A stretch of DNA of 43,380 bases from Halarcobacter mediterraneus (GCF_004116625.1 NZ_NXIE01000008.1:1-43380); one strand, 5' to 3'; shown: positions 16,541 through 26,271, numbered from the stretch's first letter. Notes: generated by a model not told the origin, from the letters alone. Made by a program: numbers and translations.

Positions 16541-16568
16541 CATTTTGAAAGTACTTCTTTTCAAAATG
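16541..16568 (-). other. Hairpin in the tRNA leader
   Basis: A 10-bp stem (16541-16550 with 16559-16568) with an 8-nt loop. Given the promoter at 16576-16604, it would form at the extreme 5' end of the tRNA precursor. It could also act as the cinA terminator, but no T run follows it. Confidence 0.5.
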
Positions 16569-16575
16569 GAGTGGA

Positions 16576-16604
16576 ATTATACTTACTTTTTTTTTATTTG
16601 TCAA
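16576..16604 (-). promoter_or_regulatory. Consensus sigma-70 promoter of the tRNA operon
   Basis: On the minus strand TTGACA (16599-16604), a 17-bp spacer and TATAAT (16576-16581) form a perfect consensus promoter. The -35 lies in the last codons of cinA and the cinA stop is in the spacer. The predicted start is near 16569. It is the only full-consensus promoter noticed in the window, fitting strong stable-RNA transcription. Confidence 0.85.
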
Positions 16605-17085
16605 GGGTTTTTTGCAAAAACTTTGAAATTTTTTCTAAACTTTTATTTGCCGCTTGATTTTGCACTTGATTTCTTGTACCTTTGAAGTTATAAATATGCA
16701 CTTCTCTCTTGTCTTTTGAAGCAACTCCTATTACTACTGTACCAACAGGTTTAGAAGTTGTTCCACCATCAGGACCTGCAATTCCACTAACTGCTATTGC
16801 ATAGTCTGCATTGAATTTTTTTAATACCCCAGCTAACATTTCATTAACAACTTCAATACTTACAGCTCCATATTTTGATAGAGTTTCTTCTTTAACATTC
16901 AATTCTTTAGATTTTATTTCATTTGAGTAGCTTACGATAGCTGCATTGAAAACTGATGAAGATCCTGCGATTTCTGTGATTTTAGAAGCTATAAGACCAC
17001 CTGTACAACTTTCAGCTGTTGTAATAGTCTTTTTGTGGAGTTTAAGCAGGTTTTGCAGTTCCTGCATATCTTGTTGAGTAAACAT
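16594..17085 (-). CDS. cinA: CinA-family nicotinamide-nucleotide amidohydrolase
   Basis: A 163-residue stand-alone CinA C-terminal domain (PncC-like), which deamidates NMN in pyridine-nucleotide recycling. Visible motifs are TTAESCTGGLIASKIT near residue 20, a SYSNEIKSKEL stretch and AVSGIAGPDGGTTSKPVGTV. There is no N-terminal molybdopterin-binding-like domain, as in many Campylobacterota. No clear ribosome-binding site precedes the ATG at 17085. The last codons double as the -35 box of the tRNA promoter, which constrains the C-terminal Leu-Asp-Lys. Confidence 0.9.
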   Translation of the reverse strand: MFTQQDMQELQNLLKLHKKTITTAESCTGGLIASKITEIAGSSSVFNAAIVSYSNEIKSKELNVKEETLSKYGAVSIEVVNEMLAGVLKKFNADYAIAVSGIAGPDGGTTSKPVGTVVIGVASKDKREVHIYNFKGTRNQVQNQAANKSLEKISKFLQKTLDK

Positions 17086-17124
17086 TGTATTTATATACTA
17101 TTATATATGTATATATTAAAGATA

Positions 17125-17148
17125 ACTAATAGGAAAAATCCTATTAGT
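17125..17148 (-). terminator. Terminator of mqo
   Basis: A perfect 10-bp stem (17125-17134 with 17139-17148) with an AAAA loop contains the mqo stop codon (17144-17146). The tail is only moderately T-rich. Confidence 0.7.
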
Positions 17149-18502
17149 CTTCTTTTTCTGTTAATTCATCTAAGAATTTATCTTGATCAAATGTTAAATT
17201 AAGATAGTCTGCAACAATTTTAATATCTCTTTCTGCATTACCTAAACAAGATGTAGCACCTGGAGATGGAGTCATATTGAATAAGATTCCATCACCTGGA
17301 TTAATAGAAGCTTCACCTAGCATAAGCTTTTGCTCTTTTTTATCAAGTACTTGTGGTCTAACTCCACCAAAGCCTTTTGCATACTCTATATCTTCTGTAC
17401 TTAATGAAGGAACAATTTTTTGTGCATCTTTAACAAAAAGACCTTTATTGATTCCTGGAACTTCAAATAAGAAGTTTCTAAATACATAGTTTCTGATTTC
17501 TGAATCTTTTAATAAGTCCCAGAAGATTTTGATAGTATCTCCACCAATGTTCATAGTTTTTAAACATTCGAAGAAAGATTTACCACCTTTATATCTTTCA
17601 AGTACTGCAAGTGCTAATGCAGTTGGTCCAAATCTAGTTTTTCCATCACAAAGAATATCTGGGTCTCCATGAAGTGCAGCGAATGGAAGTTTTGGATTTT
17701 GTACCATATAAACTTTACCATTTAAGTAAGTATCATTAGTAATATAAAAAGATCCAGCCATAGAAAGTGAACCCATGTGTTTTCCATACCCCATTTTGTG
17801 TGCAAGGTGTAATGAATGAGCACCTGCATTTACAACTACGAAGTCAGCAGTATAAACTGAACCATTTGTTGTAGTAATTTTATATTTGTCACCTACTTTT
17901 TCAATTTCATCTACTCTAGCATTGAAATAAACGTCAGTTTCAACACCTTCTTGTTCTTGACCAGCTTTAACTAATTCCTTAGTCATCTCTCCAAAGTCAA
18001 CAGTAGTATACTCACTTTGAGTTCCCATTGCTAAAATAGGCTCTGGTCTATCTTTTGTTCTTTCTTTATCTGCATATACTAATAAAGGTTCTTTTTCTCT
18101 TAATGCTTCTTTATCCCATAATTCTAAATAAGGGAATAATTCTTTAAATTCTTCATATCTGTTTTTAATAAATTCAACTTCTTTTTCGCCTACACCTAAA
18201 GCCATTTTTTGGTGAGCGAACATAATTTTATCTTGAAGCCCATATTGTAGACAGAACTTTTCAATCATTTTTGCAGTTCTTTTTGTGATTTTTGCTTTAT
18301 CTAAAGTATAATTTGTTTCAATATCTCCTACGTGAATAGTTTGTGAGTTACTTGTCCCTTTAGAGTTTAATGTTGCTAAATCATCATATTTTTCTAAAAT
18401 ACATACACTTTTTGCATCTGTATATCTAGCGATTTCGTAGAAAAGTGCAGCACCTGAAATTCCACCACCTACAATTGCTACTTGATAATGTTTCGTATTC
18501 AT
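17144..18502 (-). CDS. mqo: Malate:quinone oxidoreductase-type FAD enzyme
   Basis: A 452-residue FAD-dependent oxidoreductase. It starts with an ADP-binding fold (VAIVGGGISGAALFYEIAR), followed by SNSQTIHVGDIETNY, and ends with a GDGILFNMTPSPGATSCLGNAERD segment characteristic of Campylobacterota Mqo-like proteins. It would oxidise malate at the inner face of the membrane and pass electrons to quinone in the TCA cycle, which fits growth on acetate. I start at 18502 because the conserved fold begins there and AGGA lies upstream; an in-frame ATG at 18547 adds 15 unconserved residues. The assignment to malate rather than another 2-hydroxy acid is by overall similarity as I recall it. Confidence 0.85.
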   Translation of the reverse strand: MNTKHYQVAIVGGGISGAALFYEIARYTDAKSVCILEKYDDLATLNSKGTSNSQTIHVGDIETNYTLDKAKITKRTAKMIEKFCLQYGLQDKIMFAHQKMALGVGEKEVEFIKNRYEEFKELFPYLELWDKEALREKEPLLVYADKERTKDRPEPILAMGTQSEYTTVDFGEMTKELVKAGQEQEGVETDVYFNARVDEIEKVGDKYKITTTNGSVYTADFVVVNAGAHSLHLAHKMGYGKHMGSLSMAGSFYITNDTYLNGKVYMVQNPKLPFAALHGDPDILCDGKTRFGPTALALAVLERYKGGKSFFECLKTMNIGGDTIKIFWDLLKDSEIRNYVFRNFLFEVPGINKGLFVKDAQKIVPSLSTEDIEYAKGFGGVRPQVLDKKEQKLMLGEASINPGDGILFNMTPSPGATSCLGNAERDIKIVADYLNLTFDQDKFLDELTEKED

Positions 18503-18887
18503 TAATATATTCCTATCATAGTTTATTTTTGCAAAATATACTAACACAATTTTTTTTTACTTTATGTTAGTTTTTTTTGCAAAGCTTCTTTTCTTAAAGA
18601 AAATATGTTTAATAGTAACATTTTATTGATTTTTCTTCAATTTATTGTACGTTCAAAATATGTACATTTTATGTCTTATGAAATATTTTTTAAACAAAAA
18701 AAATAAAAATGTACTATTTTTGTCCAATTCTTTTAGTTCAAAAATTATAAAAATAAGTTATAAAAAATTACTAAGTTTTAATATATCTTTTCTTTAAAAA
18801 ATTTAACTTAGTCAAAATTAAAAGTGCTTTAGATATAATCTGCGATTTATAGAAAGATGATACAAATTGAGTAATAAGGTATAAATT
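18503..18887. other. Divergent intergenic region mqo/ileS
   Basis: 385 bp of very A/T-rich DNA without a credible ORF. It contains a 7-bp inverted repeat (ACTAACA 18540-18546, TGTTAGT 18565-18571) at the mqo side, three scattered GTAC words between 18640 and 18720, and the ileS -10 box. Nothing else is recognised. Confidence 0.6.
18834..18839 (+). promoter_or_regulatory. -10 box of ileS
   Basis: TATAAT with a poor -35 (around 18811), 48 bp before the ileS start. The weak -35 is usual for Campylobacterota housekeeping promoters. Confidence 0.5.
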
Positions 18888-21617
18888 ATGGATTATAAAG
18901 AGAGTTTACTTTTACCAAAAACGGCATTTCCTATGAGAGGTAATTTGCCACAAAATGAACCAAAAAGATATAAGCTTTGGGATGAATCTAAAGTTTATGA
19001 AAGAATGAAAGAAAATAGAAAAGGTGCACCTTCATTTACTTTGCATGATGGTCCTCCCTATGCAAATGGACATATTCATATTGGGCATGCATTAAATAAA
19101 ATCTTAAAAGATCTAATTGTTAAATATCACTATTTTGACGGAAAGTCTGTAAGGTACGTTCCAGGATGGGACTGTCATGGTCTTCCAATTGAACAAAAAG
19201 TTGAAGAAAAAATTGGAAGTACAAAGAAAAAAGAACTTCCTAAATCAAAAATTAGAGAACTTTGTAGAGAACATGCTTCAAGATTTGTTGATATTCAAAG
19301 GGATGAGTTCAAGAAGCTTGGTGTAATAGGAGATTGGGATAATCCTTATTTAACTATGGATTTTAAATTTGAAGCAAATATTTATAGAGAACTTTGTGCA
19401 ATTGCAAATCAAGGGCTATTAGTTCAAAGATCTAAGCCTGTTTATTGGTCATGGGCTGCACAAACTGCACTTGCTGAAGCTGAAGTTGAATATGAAGATA
19501 AAACATCTCCTTCTATATATGTTGCTTTCAAACATGAAAAATTAGATGCAAGTGTTATTATTTGGACAACTACACCTTGGACGCTTCCTGCAAATACAGG
19601 TATTTCTTTAAATGGTGAAGAAGAGTATGTTTTAACAAGTGATAAATTTATTGTTGCAAAAAAACTTTATAATTCATTAATTGAAGAAGAGGTTATCAAA
19701 GGTGATATTGTAGATTCTATAAATCCAAAAGACTTAGAAAACTCATCAGCAATTAATCCGTTAAATGGAAGAGAATCTAAAATTATTCTTGGTGAACATG
19801 TTGAAATGGATGCTGGTACAGGTGCAGTTCATACAGCTCCTGGACATGGAGAGGATGACTATAAAGTAGGACTTCAATATGGACTTGATGTTATTATGCC
19901 TGTTGATGCATATGGTAAATATGATGAAACAATTGTAAGAGAAAAATTATTTAAAGATACAGATAAATACCTAGGTCTTCATGTATTTAAAGCAAATGAA
20001 CTAATTTTAGAAGAATTAGGTGAGTCTTTACTTAAACATACAGATATTAGACACTCTTATCCCCACTGTTGGAGAACTCATAAACCAATTATCTTTAGAG
20101 CAACAAAACAATGGTTTATTTCAATTGATGATGAGTATGGAGAGCAAAATAAAACTCTTAGACAAAATGCACTTGATATAGTTGAGAACCTTACTTTCTA
20201 TCCAGAGTGGGGAAGAAATAGATTAAGATCAATGCTTGAGGGAAGACCTGATTGGTGTATCTCACGTCAGCGAGATTGGGGTGTACCTATTGCATTCTTT
20301 AGAAATAAGAAAACTGATGAAATCATTTTTGATGAAAAAGTTCTTAACTTTACAGCTATGATTTTTGAGCAAAAAGGTTGTGATGCTTGGTATGACTTAC
20401 CAATTGAAGAATTATTATATCCAGGAAGTGGATTAAATCCAGAAGATTTAGAAAAAACAATGGATATTTTAGATGTATGGTTTGACTCAGGTTCTACTCA
20501 AAATGCTGTATTAAGAAGTAGAAATTATGATGCGGGAACATTTCCTGCTGATATGTATTTAGAAGGAAGTGATCAACATAGAGGATGGTTTCAGTCTTCA
20601 CTTTTAACAACACTTGCATCAAGTGAAGTTGCACCTTATAAATCGATTTTAACACATGGATTCACTATGGATGAAAAAGGTGAAAAAATGTCTAAATCTA
20701 AAGGTAATGTTGTAGACCCTGCAAAAGTTATGAAACAGTATGGTTCTGAGATTTTAAGACTTTGGGTTGCAATGAGTGATTATCAAAATGACCAAAAAAT
20801 TTCAGATAATATTTTAAAGCAAAATGCAGAACTTTATAGAAAAATTAGAAATACAGCAAGATTTTTACTTGCAAATATTAATGATTTAGATGAGATTATT
20901 AATGTTGAAGAAATGGGTATTTTAGATAAATGGATTTTAAATAAAGCAAAAAGAGTTTTTGATGAAATTGATAATGCTTTTAAAGAATATGAGTTTTCAA
21001 AAGGATTAAATAGATTGAATAACTTTTTAGTTGTTGATTTATCTGGAATTTATCTTGACGTTTGTAAAGATAGATTATATTGTGATGATAAAAATGATAT
21101 TCATAGAAGAAGTTCTCAAAGTGCAATGGCTCTTATTGCTAAAAAGTTAATATCTACTCTTTCTTGTATTTTAACATATACTATGGATGAGTTATTAGAG
21201 TATGCACCTGAATTTATAAAAGGTAATGCAAAAGATATCTTTGATTTTGAAAAACAAGAATTACCAATAGTTGAAACTACTCTTAATGAAGAAATTTTAT
21301 TAAAAGCTAAAGAAAAATTTAGTGAAGCAATAGATACACTTAAAAAAGATAAAGTTATTAAATCAACTTTAGAGTTACAACTTATAACAGATTCTAAAGA
21401 TATTTTAGCTTTAGATCAAACAGAAGCAAGTGATTGGTTTTTAGTAAGTTCTGTTTCAGAAGGAACAACTTCAAATGAAGAGTTAGTTAATTTTGAGTTA
21501 GATAATGTAAAATTTATTATTGCAAAAGCAAATGCAGCAAAATGTCCTAGATGTTGGAAATATACATCTTCTGATGAGGAAACACTTTGTTCTAGATGTG
21601 AAAGTGTAATAAATTAA
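18888..21617 (+). CDS. ileS: Isoleucyl-tRNA synthetase
   Basis: A 909-residue class I synthetase that charges tRNA-Ile. It has the [11 protein letters not shown] motif (HIGH at 64-67), an editing domain insertion with [12 protein letters not shown] and [15 protein letters not shown], the [15 protein letters not shown] segment, the KMSKSKGN catalytic loop and a C-terminal zinc ribbon (CPRCWKYT...CSRCE). It is full length and bacterial type. AAGG upstream of the ATG is a modest ribosome-binding site. It is the first gene of a tight cluster: a small membrane ORF, an NFU protein, a TPR-like protein and murE follow with overlaps or one-base gaps. Confidence 0.98.
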   Translation: MDYKESLLLPKTAFPMRGNLPQNEPKRYKLWDESKVYERMKENRKGAPSFTLHDGPPYANGHIHIGHALNKILKDLIVKYHYFDGKSVRYVPGWDCHGLPIEQKVEEKIGSTKKKELPKSKIRELCREHASRFVDIQRDEFKKLGVIGDWDNPYLTMDFKFEANIYRELCAIANQGLLVQRSKPVYWSWAAQTALAEAEVEYEDKTSPSIYVAFKHEKLDASVIIWTTTPWTLPANTGISLNGEEEYVLTSDKFIVAKKLYNSLIEEEVIKGDIVDSINPKDLENSSAINPLNGRESKIILGEHVEMDAGTGAVHTAPGHGEDDYKVGLQYGLDVIMPVDAYGKYDETIVREKLFKDTDKYLGLHVFKANELILEELGESLLKHTDIRHSYPHCWRTHKPIIFRATKQWFISIDDEYGEQNKTLRQNALDIVENLTFYPEWGRNRLRSMLEGRPDWCISRQRDWGVPIAFFRNKKTDEIIFDEKVLNFTAMIFEQKGCDAWYDLPIEELLYPGSGLNPEDLEKTMDILDVWFDSGSTQNAVLRSRNYDAGTFPADMYLEGSDQHRGWFQSSLLTTLASSEVAPYKSILTHGFTMDEKGEKMSKSKGNVVDPAKVMKQYGSEILRLWVAMSDYQNDQKISDNILKQNAELYRKIRNTARFLLANINDLDEIINVEEMGILDKWILNKAKRVFDEIDNAFKEYEFSKGLNRLNNFLVVDLSGIYLDVCKDRLYCDDKNDIHRRSSQSAMALIAKKLISTLSCILTYTMDELLEYAPEFIKGNAKDIFDFEKQELPIVETTLNEEILLKAKEKFSEAIDTLKKDKVIKSTLELQLITDSKDILALDQTEASDWFLVSSVSEGTTSNEELVNFELDNVKFIIAKANAAKCPRCWKYTSSDEETLCSRCESVIN

Positions 21618-21727
21618 TGTTTGAATCAGAGGTTACTTTAAATTTTATTTTTTTAACTATAGCAGTTATTTTTATTATTACTGCTATAGGTATAATTTAT
21701 GTAAATATAAAAGCTAAAGGTAAGTAA
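21617..21727 (+). CDS. Small single-helix membrane protein (36 residues)
   Basis: A 36-codon ORF starts at the last base of the ileS stop (TAATG) and ends one base before the NFU start. It encodes [10 protein letters not shown], then about 18 hydrophobic residues, then a lysine-rich tail (NIKAKGK), as expected for a single-span membrane peptide with a positive inside end. It fills the space between two genes completely and is in coupled-translation position, which argues that it is real. I do not recognise a family. Confidence 0.6.
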   Translation: MFESEVTLNFIFLTIAVIFIITAIGIIYVNIKAKGK

Positions 21728-21728
21728 A

Positions 21729-22007
21729 ATGATACCCTTTTCTGATGAAGATTTAAAACCAGCAGTTAGTTCTATAATTGATACTAAAATAGCTCCTATG
21801 CTTGCAAAAGATGGTGGTGCAATAGAGTTATTAGATGTTATTGATAGTAAAATTTTTATTCAATTACAAGGAGCCTGTGTTGGTTGTAGTGCAAGCTCAA
21901 GTACTTTAAAGTTTATTGTTGAAAAAGAAATAAGAACTGCAATTCATCCAGAACTTCAAATAATAAATGTACCTCAAGGTATGGAAAATAATTTACAGGA
22001 GCTTTAA
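21729..22007 (+). CDS. NFU-type iron-sulfur scaffold/carrier protein
   Basis: A 92-residue stand-alone NifU C-terminal domain. It has a KDGGAIELLDV strand and the GACVGCSASSSTLKF motif with C50 and C53, which bind a bridging Fe-S cluster in a dimer. It delivers or stores clusters in the cytoplasm. The stop codon overlaps the next ATG. Confidence 0.9.
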   Translation: MIPFSDEDLKPAVSSIIDTKIAPMLAKDGGAIELLDVIDSKIFIQLQGACVGCSASSSTLKFIVEKEIRTAIHPELQIINVPQGMENNLQEL

Positions 22008-22600
22008 TGATAAATGAGACACGGCTTTTAAATGAAGCTAATAAATATTTTTTAGATAAAAAATTTGACAAAGCTTTATTTATATATTCTCAACTCTCAT
22101 CAAACTTTCCTAAAAATAGAGAATATCCAATATATGCACTTTTTTGTGATATTGCAAACGAAGATGAACAAAAAGCAATGTCTTTATATGATTATTTTTC
22201 TCTTGCAAAAGAAGAAAATTTAGAAGAAGCTATAAAATATGTAGAAGATCTAATCAATGCATATGATGGAGATATGGATAAGATGATGGAAATTCTAAAA
22301 GAGCTAAGTTCTTCTACTATTGACTCTTTAGATGCAATAAAATATGAAGATTTTAAAAGATTGATAGAATCGAGAGGTTCTTTTAGAATAGCTTTTGAAG
22401 ATATTATGTTTTCAACAAAAGTAGCAATTGAGACAAAAGAAGATTTCTTTGATTTTGTTGATAAATTAATTGAAAATGATTTTAATAGTACAGCTTATTC
22501 ATATTTAGATGGTTTTAATGAGTATTTTTCTTATGACTCAAAAATTGAAGAATTATATAAAAAACTAGAAGAGAAAAAAATTGCAACTAATCATAAATAA
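22007..22600 (+). CDS. TPR-like helical protein of unknown function
   Basis: A 197-residue, acidic, largely helical soluble protein. The N-terminal LNEANKYFLDKKFDKALFIYSQL followed by FPKNREYPIYALFCDI resembles one or two tetratricopeptide units; the rest is helical without a recognised motif. It starts on the NFU stop (ATGA) and overlaps murE by 20 bp, so it belongs to the same operon. Function not assigned. Confidence 0.75.
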   Translation: MINETRLLNEANKYFLDKKFDKALFIYSQLSSNFPKNREYPIYALFCDIANEDEQKAMSLYDYFSLAKEENLEEAIKYVEDLINAYDGDMDKMMEILKELSSSTIDSLDAIKYEDFKRLIESRGSFRIAFEDIMFSTKVAIETKEDFFDFVDKLIENDFNSTAYSYLDGFNEYFSYDSKIEELYKKLEEKKIATNHK

Positions 22601-23867
22601 TACAATATTTACAGATAATTCAAAGGAAGCTGTAAAGGGTACAGTTTTTGTTTTGTCAAAACAAAATGAAAAATTTAAAGATGATGCTATTTCAAATGGC
22701 TGTGAAAAAGTAATTAAAGCAATACAGCTTAAAGAATATTTTGATATGAGTTCTATTAAAATTATAGGTGTTACTGGAACAAATGGAAAAACAACAACAG
22801 CAGGAGCTATTTATTCTATTCTTTTAGACTTAGGTTATAAAGTAGCCTTGCAAGGTACGAGAGGTTTTTTTATAAATGATCAAAGAGTTGAAGAATATAC
22901 TTTAACTACTCCTGTTCAACTTGGTAATTTTGCCCATATTCAAAAAGCTATAGAAAATGATTGTCAATTTTTTGTTATGGAGGTTAGTTCCCATGCAATT
23001 GAACAAAAAAGAATTGAAGGTTTGGATTTTGAACTTAAAATTCATACAAATATTACAAGAGATCATTTAGATTATCATAAAACAATTGAAGAATATATCA
23101 ATGTAAAGAACTCTTTTTTTAATGATGAATCTAAAAAATTAATTAATAAAGATGATAAAGTAGTTAAATTTAATCCTAAAAATGCATTAACATATTCTTT
23201 GGAAAATCCTTCAACTTATAAAGTTAGTGCCTATTCATTTAAAAATGGAACAAATGTAATGTTCTCAAAAATTGAAGAAGTTCATTCTTATTCTTCATTA
23301 TTAATGGGAATTTTCAATATTTATAATCTAACAGCAGCAATTGCAGCAGTTGATATGGTTACAAATAAAAGTCTAGATAAAATTTGTAAAGTAGTAGAAA
23401 ACTTTGCAGGTGTTAGTGGTAGAATGGAAACTATTAGTGAAAATCCTTTTGTCATAGTTGATTTTGCTCATACCCCAGATGGGATGAAAGAAGTTTTTGA
23501 AAGCTTTAATCATAAAAATATCATTACTGTCTTTGGAGCAGGAGGAGATAGGGATAAAGAGAAAAGACCTTTAATGGGACAAATAGCAGCAAACTTTGCT
23601 AAAACTATTATTGTAACTTCTGATAACCCAAGATTTGAAGACCCAGATTTAATTATTGAAGATATTTGTAAAGGTATAAAAAATAAAGAGAATCTTTATA
23701 TTGAAATAAATAGAAAAGAGGCTATTAAAAAAGGTATTGACTTAGCAAGAAAAGACAAAGATTCAGTACTTTTAATCTTAGGAAAAGGTGATGAACCTTA
23801 CCAAATTATTTATGATCAAAAAATGCCTTTAAGTGATAAAGAAGAAGTTTTAAAATATCTTTCTTAA
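22581..23867 (+). CDS. murE: UDP-MurNAc-L-Ala-D-Glu:meso-DAP ligase
   Basis: A 428-residue Mur ligase that adds meso-diaminopimelate to the peptidoglycan precursor in the cytoplasm. The ATP loop TGTNGKTTT is at 65-73. Further on come the MEVSSHAIEQKR segment, ITRDHLDYHKT, a VSGRMETI segment and the DNPRFEDP motif, whose Arg selects diaminopimelate over lysine. The N-terminal domain is shorter than in E. coli, as is common in Campylobacterota. The start codon is TTG inside the previous gene, with GAAGAGA upstream. Confidence 0.93.
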   Translation: MQLIINNTIFTDNSKEAVKGTVFVLSKQNEKFKDDAISNGCEKVIKAIQLKEYFDMSSIKIIGVTGTNGKTTTAGAIYSILLDLGYKVALQGTRGFFINDQRVEEYTLTTPVQLGNFAHIQKAIENDCQFFVMEVSSHAIEQKRIEGLDFELKIHTNITRDHLDYHKTIEEYINVKNSFFNDESKKLINKDDKVVKFNPKNALTYSLENPSTYKVSAYSFKNGTNVMFSKIEEVHSYSSLLMGIFNIYNLTAAIAAVDMVTNKSLDKICKVVENFAGVSGRMETISENPFVIVDFAHTPDGMKEVFESFNHKNIITVFGAGGDRDKEKRPLMGQIAANFAKTIIVTSDNPRFEDPDLIIEDICKGIKNKENLYIEINRKEAIKKGIDLARKDKDSVLLILGKGDEPYQIIYDQKMPLSDKEEVLKYLS

Positions 23868-23901
23868 AGTAAGAGTAGGATTGGTTACCTACTTTTACTT
23901 T
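23866..23901. terminator. Bidirectional terminator between murE and the exported-protein gene
   Basis: A 14-bp stem with one G-T pair (23866-23879 with 23888-23901) and an 8-nt loop sits between the convergent genes and overlaps both stop codons. A and T runs flank it on both sides. Confidence 0.8.
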
Positions 23902-24385
23902 GAAGTTCTTTCATAAGTTTATTTGTATTTATTATACTAATTATAATTGTTGCAAAAAGAAGAATAAAAGCTATAAGTATTGAAATAGTTACAGCTTTAC
24001 TTGATGATATTTGTGCATTTGCTCTACTTGGTCTTTCTTTCTTTTTTGTTTGTTCTTTTTTAGGTTTTATAAAACCTTCTTCTGGTTCTATCCCTTCTTT
24101 TGATACAGTATGTCCAGGTCCTCCATCAAGAATTACTTGATAAGGAATATTAGGAATATCAACTGTTAACTCACTACTATCTGAAAGTCTTTGTTCAAGA
24201 AGTATTTCTCCTGAGCTTAAAGCTTCAAGTTTAATTAACGCTCCTGCAGCACTTTCTCCTGTATTGAAACCTCCTACAATTGTCATTGTTCCATCTTCAT
24301 TATCAATTAAATTTAATAATAATGAATGGGAATATAGTGATATAGGAAGTACTAGTATTAATAAAAGTTTATATATTTTTTTCAT
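23885..24385 (-). CDS. Exported protein with C-terminal membrane anchor
   Basis: A 166-residue protein with a signal peptide (MKKIYKLLLILVLPISLYSHS), a compact beta-rich domain with repeated acidic/glycine turns (NEDGTMTIVGGF, DGGPGHTV), a proline/lysine linker and a C-terminal membrane helix (about 132-155). It resembles small periplasmic proteins of metal-uptake loci, perhaps DUF4198-like, but I cannot assign a family with confidence. It is coupled (ATGA) to the PepSY gene and is the last gene of the siderophore-receptor operon. Confidence 0.7.
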   Translation of the reverse strand: MKKIYKLLLILVLPISLYSHSLLLNLIDNEDGTMTIVGGFNTGESAAGALIKLEALSSGEILLEQRLSDSSELTVDIPNIPYQVILDGGPGHTVSKEGIEPEEGFIKPKKEQTKKKERPSRANAQISSSKAVTISILIAFILLFATIIISIINTNKLMKELQSKSR

Positions 24386-25956
24386 TTTAATTCCTTTTTA
24401 TTTTTTGGCCAAAATACTTTAGCCTCTTTTCTTTCTTTTGGAAGTTTTTTTCCAATATAAATAAGTAATACACCAAATAAAAATAAGCATAAATTTACAT
24501 TAAATATATTTATCATACCTTGTTGGATTAATTCAAATGGAGTAAAATTTGAATTTAGTGTATTTATAAAAACACTTAAAATAAAAATTACACCTGCACT
24601 AAAGAAAAACTCTTTTGAAGCTTGATATGAGTTTATTCTATAAAAAGACCAAAAAAGAGTAAAAAGCCATACATTATAAAATATTCCTTGCTGCCATAAG
24701 ACTCTATCCTCTAAATTAAAAGGTAAACTCCATTGTAATAAGAATAGTACAGCAGTTGCTGGTAACACGCCTATCATACTTGCTAATGATAGTTTTCCTA
24801 CCCAGTGATAAAAAGTGATTTTATTTTCATATTTTTTGGCTTTCTTCTCTAGCCATAACATTACACCAAAACCAATTGCAATTGCACAAAGTGTCATAAG
24901 TAAAGCTACAATAATTCTTGAAACAATATCTATACCAAATAAAAAATGTAGGAAAAATAATCCTTCTGCTACAAATACAGGCCAAATATTATCCATAACT
25001 TTTTTGTTTTTTATTAGGTCTCCTGTTACTGCACTTAGAGTTATTGTTGGTTTATTAAATATTCCTCCATTTAAAAAAGGTTTGTAAGGGTTATATCCTA
25101 TTATTTCAACTCTTGCACTTTTGTCATTCCAATTAATTAGTTGCACTTGTTTTAAATCTAATTGAGGATTAATCTCTTTAGCTTTAGTTAATAAAACATT
25201 TAAAGGTAACATAACAGCTTTTTCATTTATCTTTTCTATAGGTTTACTTTGAGGGAAAAGAACAGTTCCTACAACTCCATCAATTGCTTTTGCTTCGCCT
25301 TTTGTAAGTATTTGAGACATTGGACCTGCACTTATTAATCCTACATTCATAACAGCACCACTAATAGTAATTAATAAAAAAGGTAAAAATGCCCAAGTAA
25401 AAATTTTTACATGGATTTTGGAAAATACTGCTTGTTGATTTTTACTTTTATTTTTAAATTTCATAATAGTTATTAGTATAAGACCTGTAATAATTAAAGA
25501 TAAAGTTCCAACAGCAACGAACCCAAATATTAGTCGTCCTATGATTTTTAATGGTTGACCATAATGTAATTCATTTAAAAAGTCTGCTAAGTGAGATTGG
25601 GTTTTATCTTCATTAGCTATTTTTTCTTGGGTTTTTGGATTAAAAGCAACAGCCTTTGTAAATCTATGAGAAATACTTAAAGCAGGATCTCCCATATTTC
25701 CAGGAAGTGTAACTAAAATATTGTTTTTAGGAAAGTTTGGATCTTCTAAAACTTGATTAATCATTGGATTATAATCTATTTTAGTAATATCAACTTTTTC
25801 AATATATCTTGATGGTTTTTCCCATGTTTTTATATAGGGTAATAAAATTGCAAAAACACCAAAAAATATAGCAAGATACATAATTATAGAAAAACTAATT
25901 CCTGCTGCAATATGAAGTCTAAATAATCTTTGTTTAAATAATTTTGATTTTTCCAT
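24382..25956 (-). CDS. PepSY-associated membrane protein (putative ferric-siderophore reductase)
   Basis: A 524-residue inner-membrane protein of the PepSY_TM family. It has an N-terminal helix after RLHIAAGISFSIIMYLAIFFG, a periplasmic region, a second helix, HVKIFTWAFLPFLLITISGAVMN, further periplasmic domain and several C-terminal helices. Proteins of this family beside TonB-dependent siderophore receptors are thought to reduce ferric-siderophores in the periplasm or help iron entry. Conserved His residues in HIAAG, HFLFG and HWVGK could bind heme. Same operon as the receptor and DUF3649 genes; 12 bp from the latter. Confidence 0.85.
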   Translation of the reverse strand: MEKSKLFKQRLFRLHIAAGISFSIIMYLAIFFGVFAILLPYIKTWEKPSRYIEKVDITKIDYNPMINQVLEDPNFPKNNILVTLPGNMGDPALSISHRFTKAVAFNPKTQEKIANEDKTQSHLADFLNELHYGQPLKIIGRLIFGFVAVGTLSLIITGLILITIMKFKNKSKNQQAVFSKIHVKIFTWAFLPFLLITISGAVMNVGLISAGPMSQILTKGEAKAIDGVVGTVLFPQSKPIEKINEKAVMLPLNVLLTKAKEINPQLDLKQVQLINWNDKSARVEIIGYNPYKPFLNGGIFNKPTITLSAVTGDLIKNKKVMDNIWPVFVAEGLFFLHFLFGIDIVSRIIVALLMTLCAIAIGFGVMLWLEKKAKKYENKITFYHWVGKLSLASMIGVLPATAVLFLLQWSLPFNLEDRVLWQQGIFYNVWLFTLFWSFYRINSYQASKEFFFSAGVIFILSVFINTLNSNFTPFELIQQGMINIFNVNLCLFLFGVLLIYIGKKLPKERKEAKVFWPKNKKELK

Positions 25957-25968
25957 TTATTTAAACCT

Positions 25969-26271
25969 TTAATACCAAATAATTAATAATATTGAAAATA
26001 CTATTGTTGGAATTACAACTTTTAGTAAAGCACTAAGTTTTGTATAAGATAAAGCTATCCAAGTAGAACAGGCAGCCCAAGCAAAAGTATTAAACATTAT
26101 TGAAATAATAGCTGATTCTTTTATTTCAATAGGAATAAGTATGGCTATAACAGTCATTCCTAAATAAGCAACTAATAAACCTCCAAATATTGAGCAAATA
26201 GTTCTGAATAAGCCTATTTTTCTAGCTTTTTCTTCAGGAGTTATTAGGAAGTTATAAATTTGATTAAACAT
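25969..26271 (-). CDS. DUF3649-like membrane protein of siderophore locus
   Basis: A 100-residue protein with three hydrophobic segments (about 25-47, 57-75 and 80-99). It sits between the receptor and the PepSY gene, the position occupied in many proteobacteria by the DUF3649 iron-uptake protein. Family assignment rests on size, topology and context; the biochemical role is unknown. Confidence 0.65.
   Translation of the reverse strand: MFNQIYNFLITPEEKARKIGLFRTICSIFGGLLVAYLGMTVIAILIPIEIKESAIISIMFNTFAWAACSTWIALSYTKLSALLKVVIPTIVFSILLIIWY

Noticed and set aside
18476-18481. Single TGCTAC in mqo (also 5097-5102 in actP-1)
   Set aside because: Inside coding sequence, unpaired and not before a gene; expected by chance.
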